From Paranoxybacillus vitaminiphilus (GTDB taxonomy: Bacteria > Bacillota > Bacilli > Bacillales > Anoxybacillaceae), in NCBI RefSeq assembly GCF_003259935.1, contig NZ_QLMH01000025.1, positions 1 to 32,839 on the forward strand: 32,839 bases of DNA, written 5' to 3'. Position numbers and translations under genes: made by a program. Position 1 is the first letter of the stretch. The number at the start of each line of letters is the position of its first letter. This document shows, one piece after another, positions 32,607 through 32,839 of this stretch. Below the pieces are notes generated by a model. The model did no database searches. It had not been told where the DNA came from and saw only the letters and a program-made list of their open reading frames with translations.

Positions 32607-32839
32607 TTAAAAGCCGATTTTACATATATTTTTCATATTAAATTTATGCTGATTCGAAGCGGTTTTAAAGACCGATTATGCATGAACAATATATCTTTTT
32701 GTAACTTCTTCTAAATTTTCTGCCATTTTTTGAAGTATGTTCGATGATGTATCTAAATGTCGGGCTGTATTTACTTGTTCCTCAACAGCTGCACTTAACT
32801 CTTGGGTGCCAGCGGAAATTTGTTGGGCAGCGCTTGCGA
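32607..32839 (-). CDS. Methyl-accepting chemotaxis protein, C-terminal end (partial)
   Basis: The open frame enters from the right edge and reads ASAAQQISAGTQELSAAVEE, QVNTARHLDTSSNILQKMAE, NLEEVTK, then DILFMHNRS and a short tail to a stop at 32607. The heptad pattern and Ala/Glu/Gln-rich repeats are those of the distal signalling coiled coil of chemotaxis receptors. Normally such proteins end soon after L-x-x-x-V with a short FKI-type tail. Here about 27 extra, non-coiled residues follow (FMHNRSLKPLRISINF and on), so a late frameshift or divergent end is possible. The start lies outside the window. Confidence 0.7.

Overview
The window looks like a chromosomal segment of a moderately thermophilic Bacillaceae (Parageobacillus, Geobacillus or Anoxybacillus type). 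The grounds are a B. subtilis-like gene order (purEKBCSQLFMNHD, then yerA-yerB-yerC-pcrB-pcrA-ligA-yerH), GGAGG-type ribosome binding sites, frequent GTG/TTG starts and protein sequences very close to Bacillus orthologues. The genus is an inference.

Layout. 1-95 is the 3' part of a 5S rRNA, the tail of an rRNA operon, followed by terminators. 297-746 (minus) is a small heat-shock-like protein. 820-13811 is the complete de novo purine operon, preceded by two inverted PurR boxes, a sigma-A promoter and a guanine riboswitch whose aptamer, antiterminator and terminator can be traced base by base. Its twelve genes take PRPP to IMP plus the first AMP-branch lyase, and most overlap or nearly abut. 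A strong hairpin separates purB from purC. Convergent to purD are two small minus-strand membrane-protein genes, one of 34 aa that overlaps the purD 3' end.

14322-26408 is the yerA/yerB/yerC block, then pcrB (archaeal-type lipid synthase), pcrA (essential helicase), ligA (NAD-dependent ligase) and a CamS-type lipoprotein. pcrA is split by a 2,675-bp group II intron (19015-21689) carrying a reverse transcriptase-HNH protein. The intron sits in the Thr codon immediately after the helicase Walker B motif DEYQD. The two exons join in frame to a normal 733-aa PcrA, so splicing should be needed for growth. The GTGCG 5' end, IBS1/EBS1 pairing, domain IV base stem, domain V and bulged-A domain VI are all visible.

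26425-30739 holds a proline/arginine catabolic dehydrogenase (rocA-like) with a sigma-A promoter and a possible cre site, then a MerR regulator translationally coupled to a BmrA-like ABC exporter. The MerR promoter has a 19-nt spacer filled by a dyad operator.

30798-32839 is an accessory-looking end: a Phd/YefM-RelE-like toxin-antitoxin pair with two palindromes in its promoter, a MITE-like inverted-repeat element, an unknown 175-aa protein, and the C-terminal end of a chemotaxis receptor cut by the window edge.

The most unusual feature is the group II intron in the catalytic motif of pcrA. I found no CRISPR array and no tRNA.
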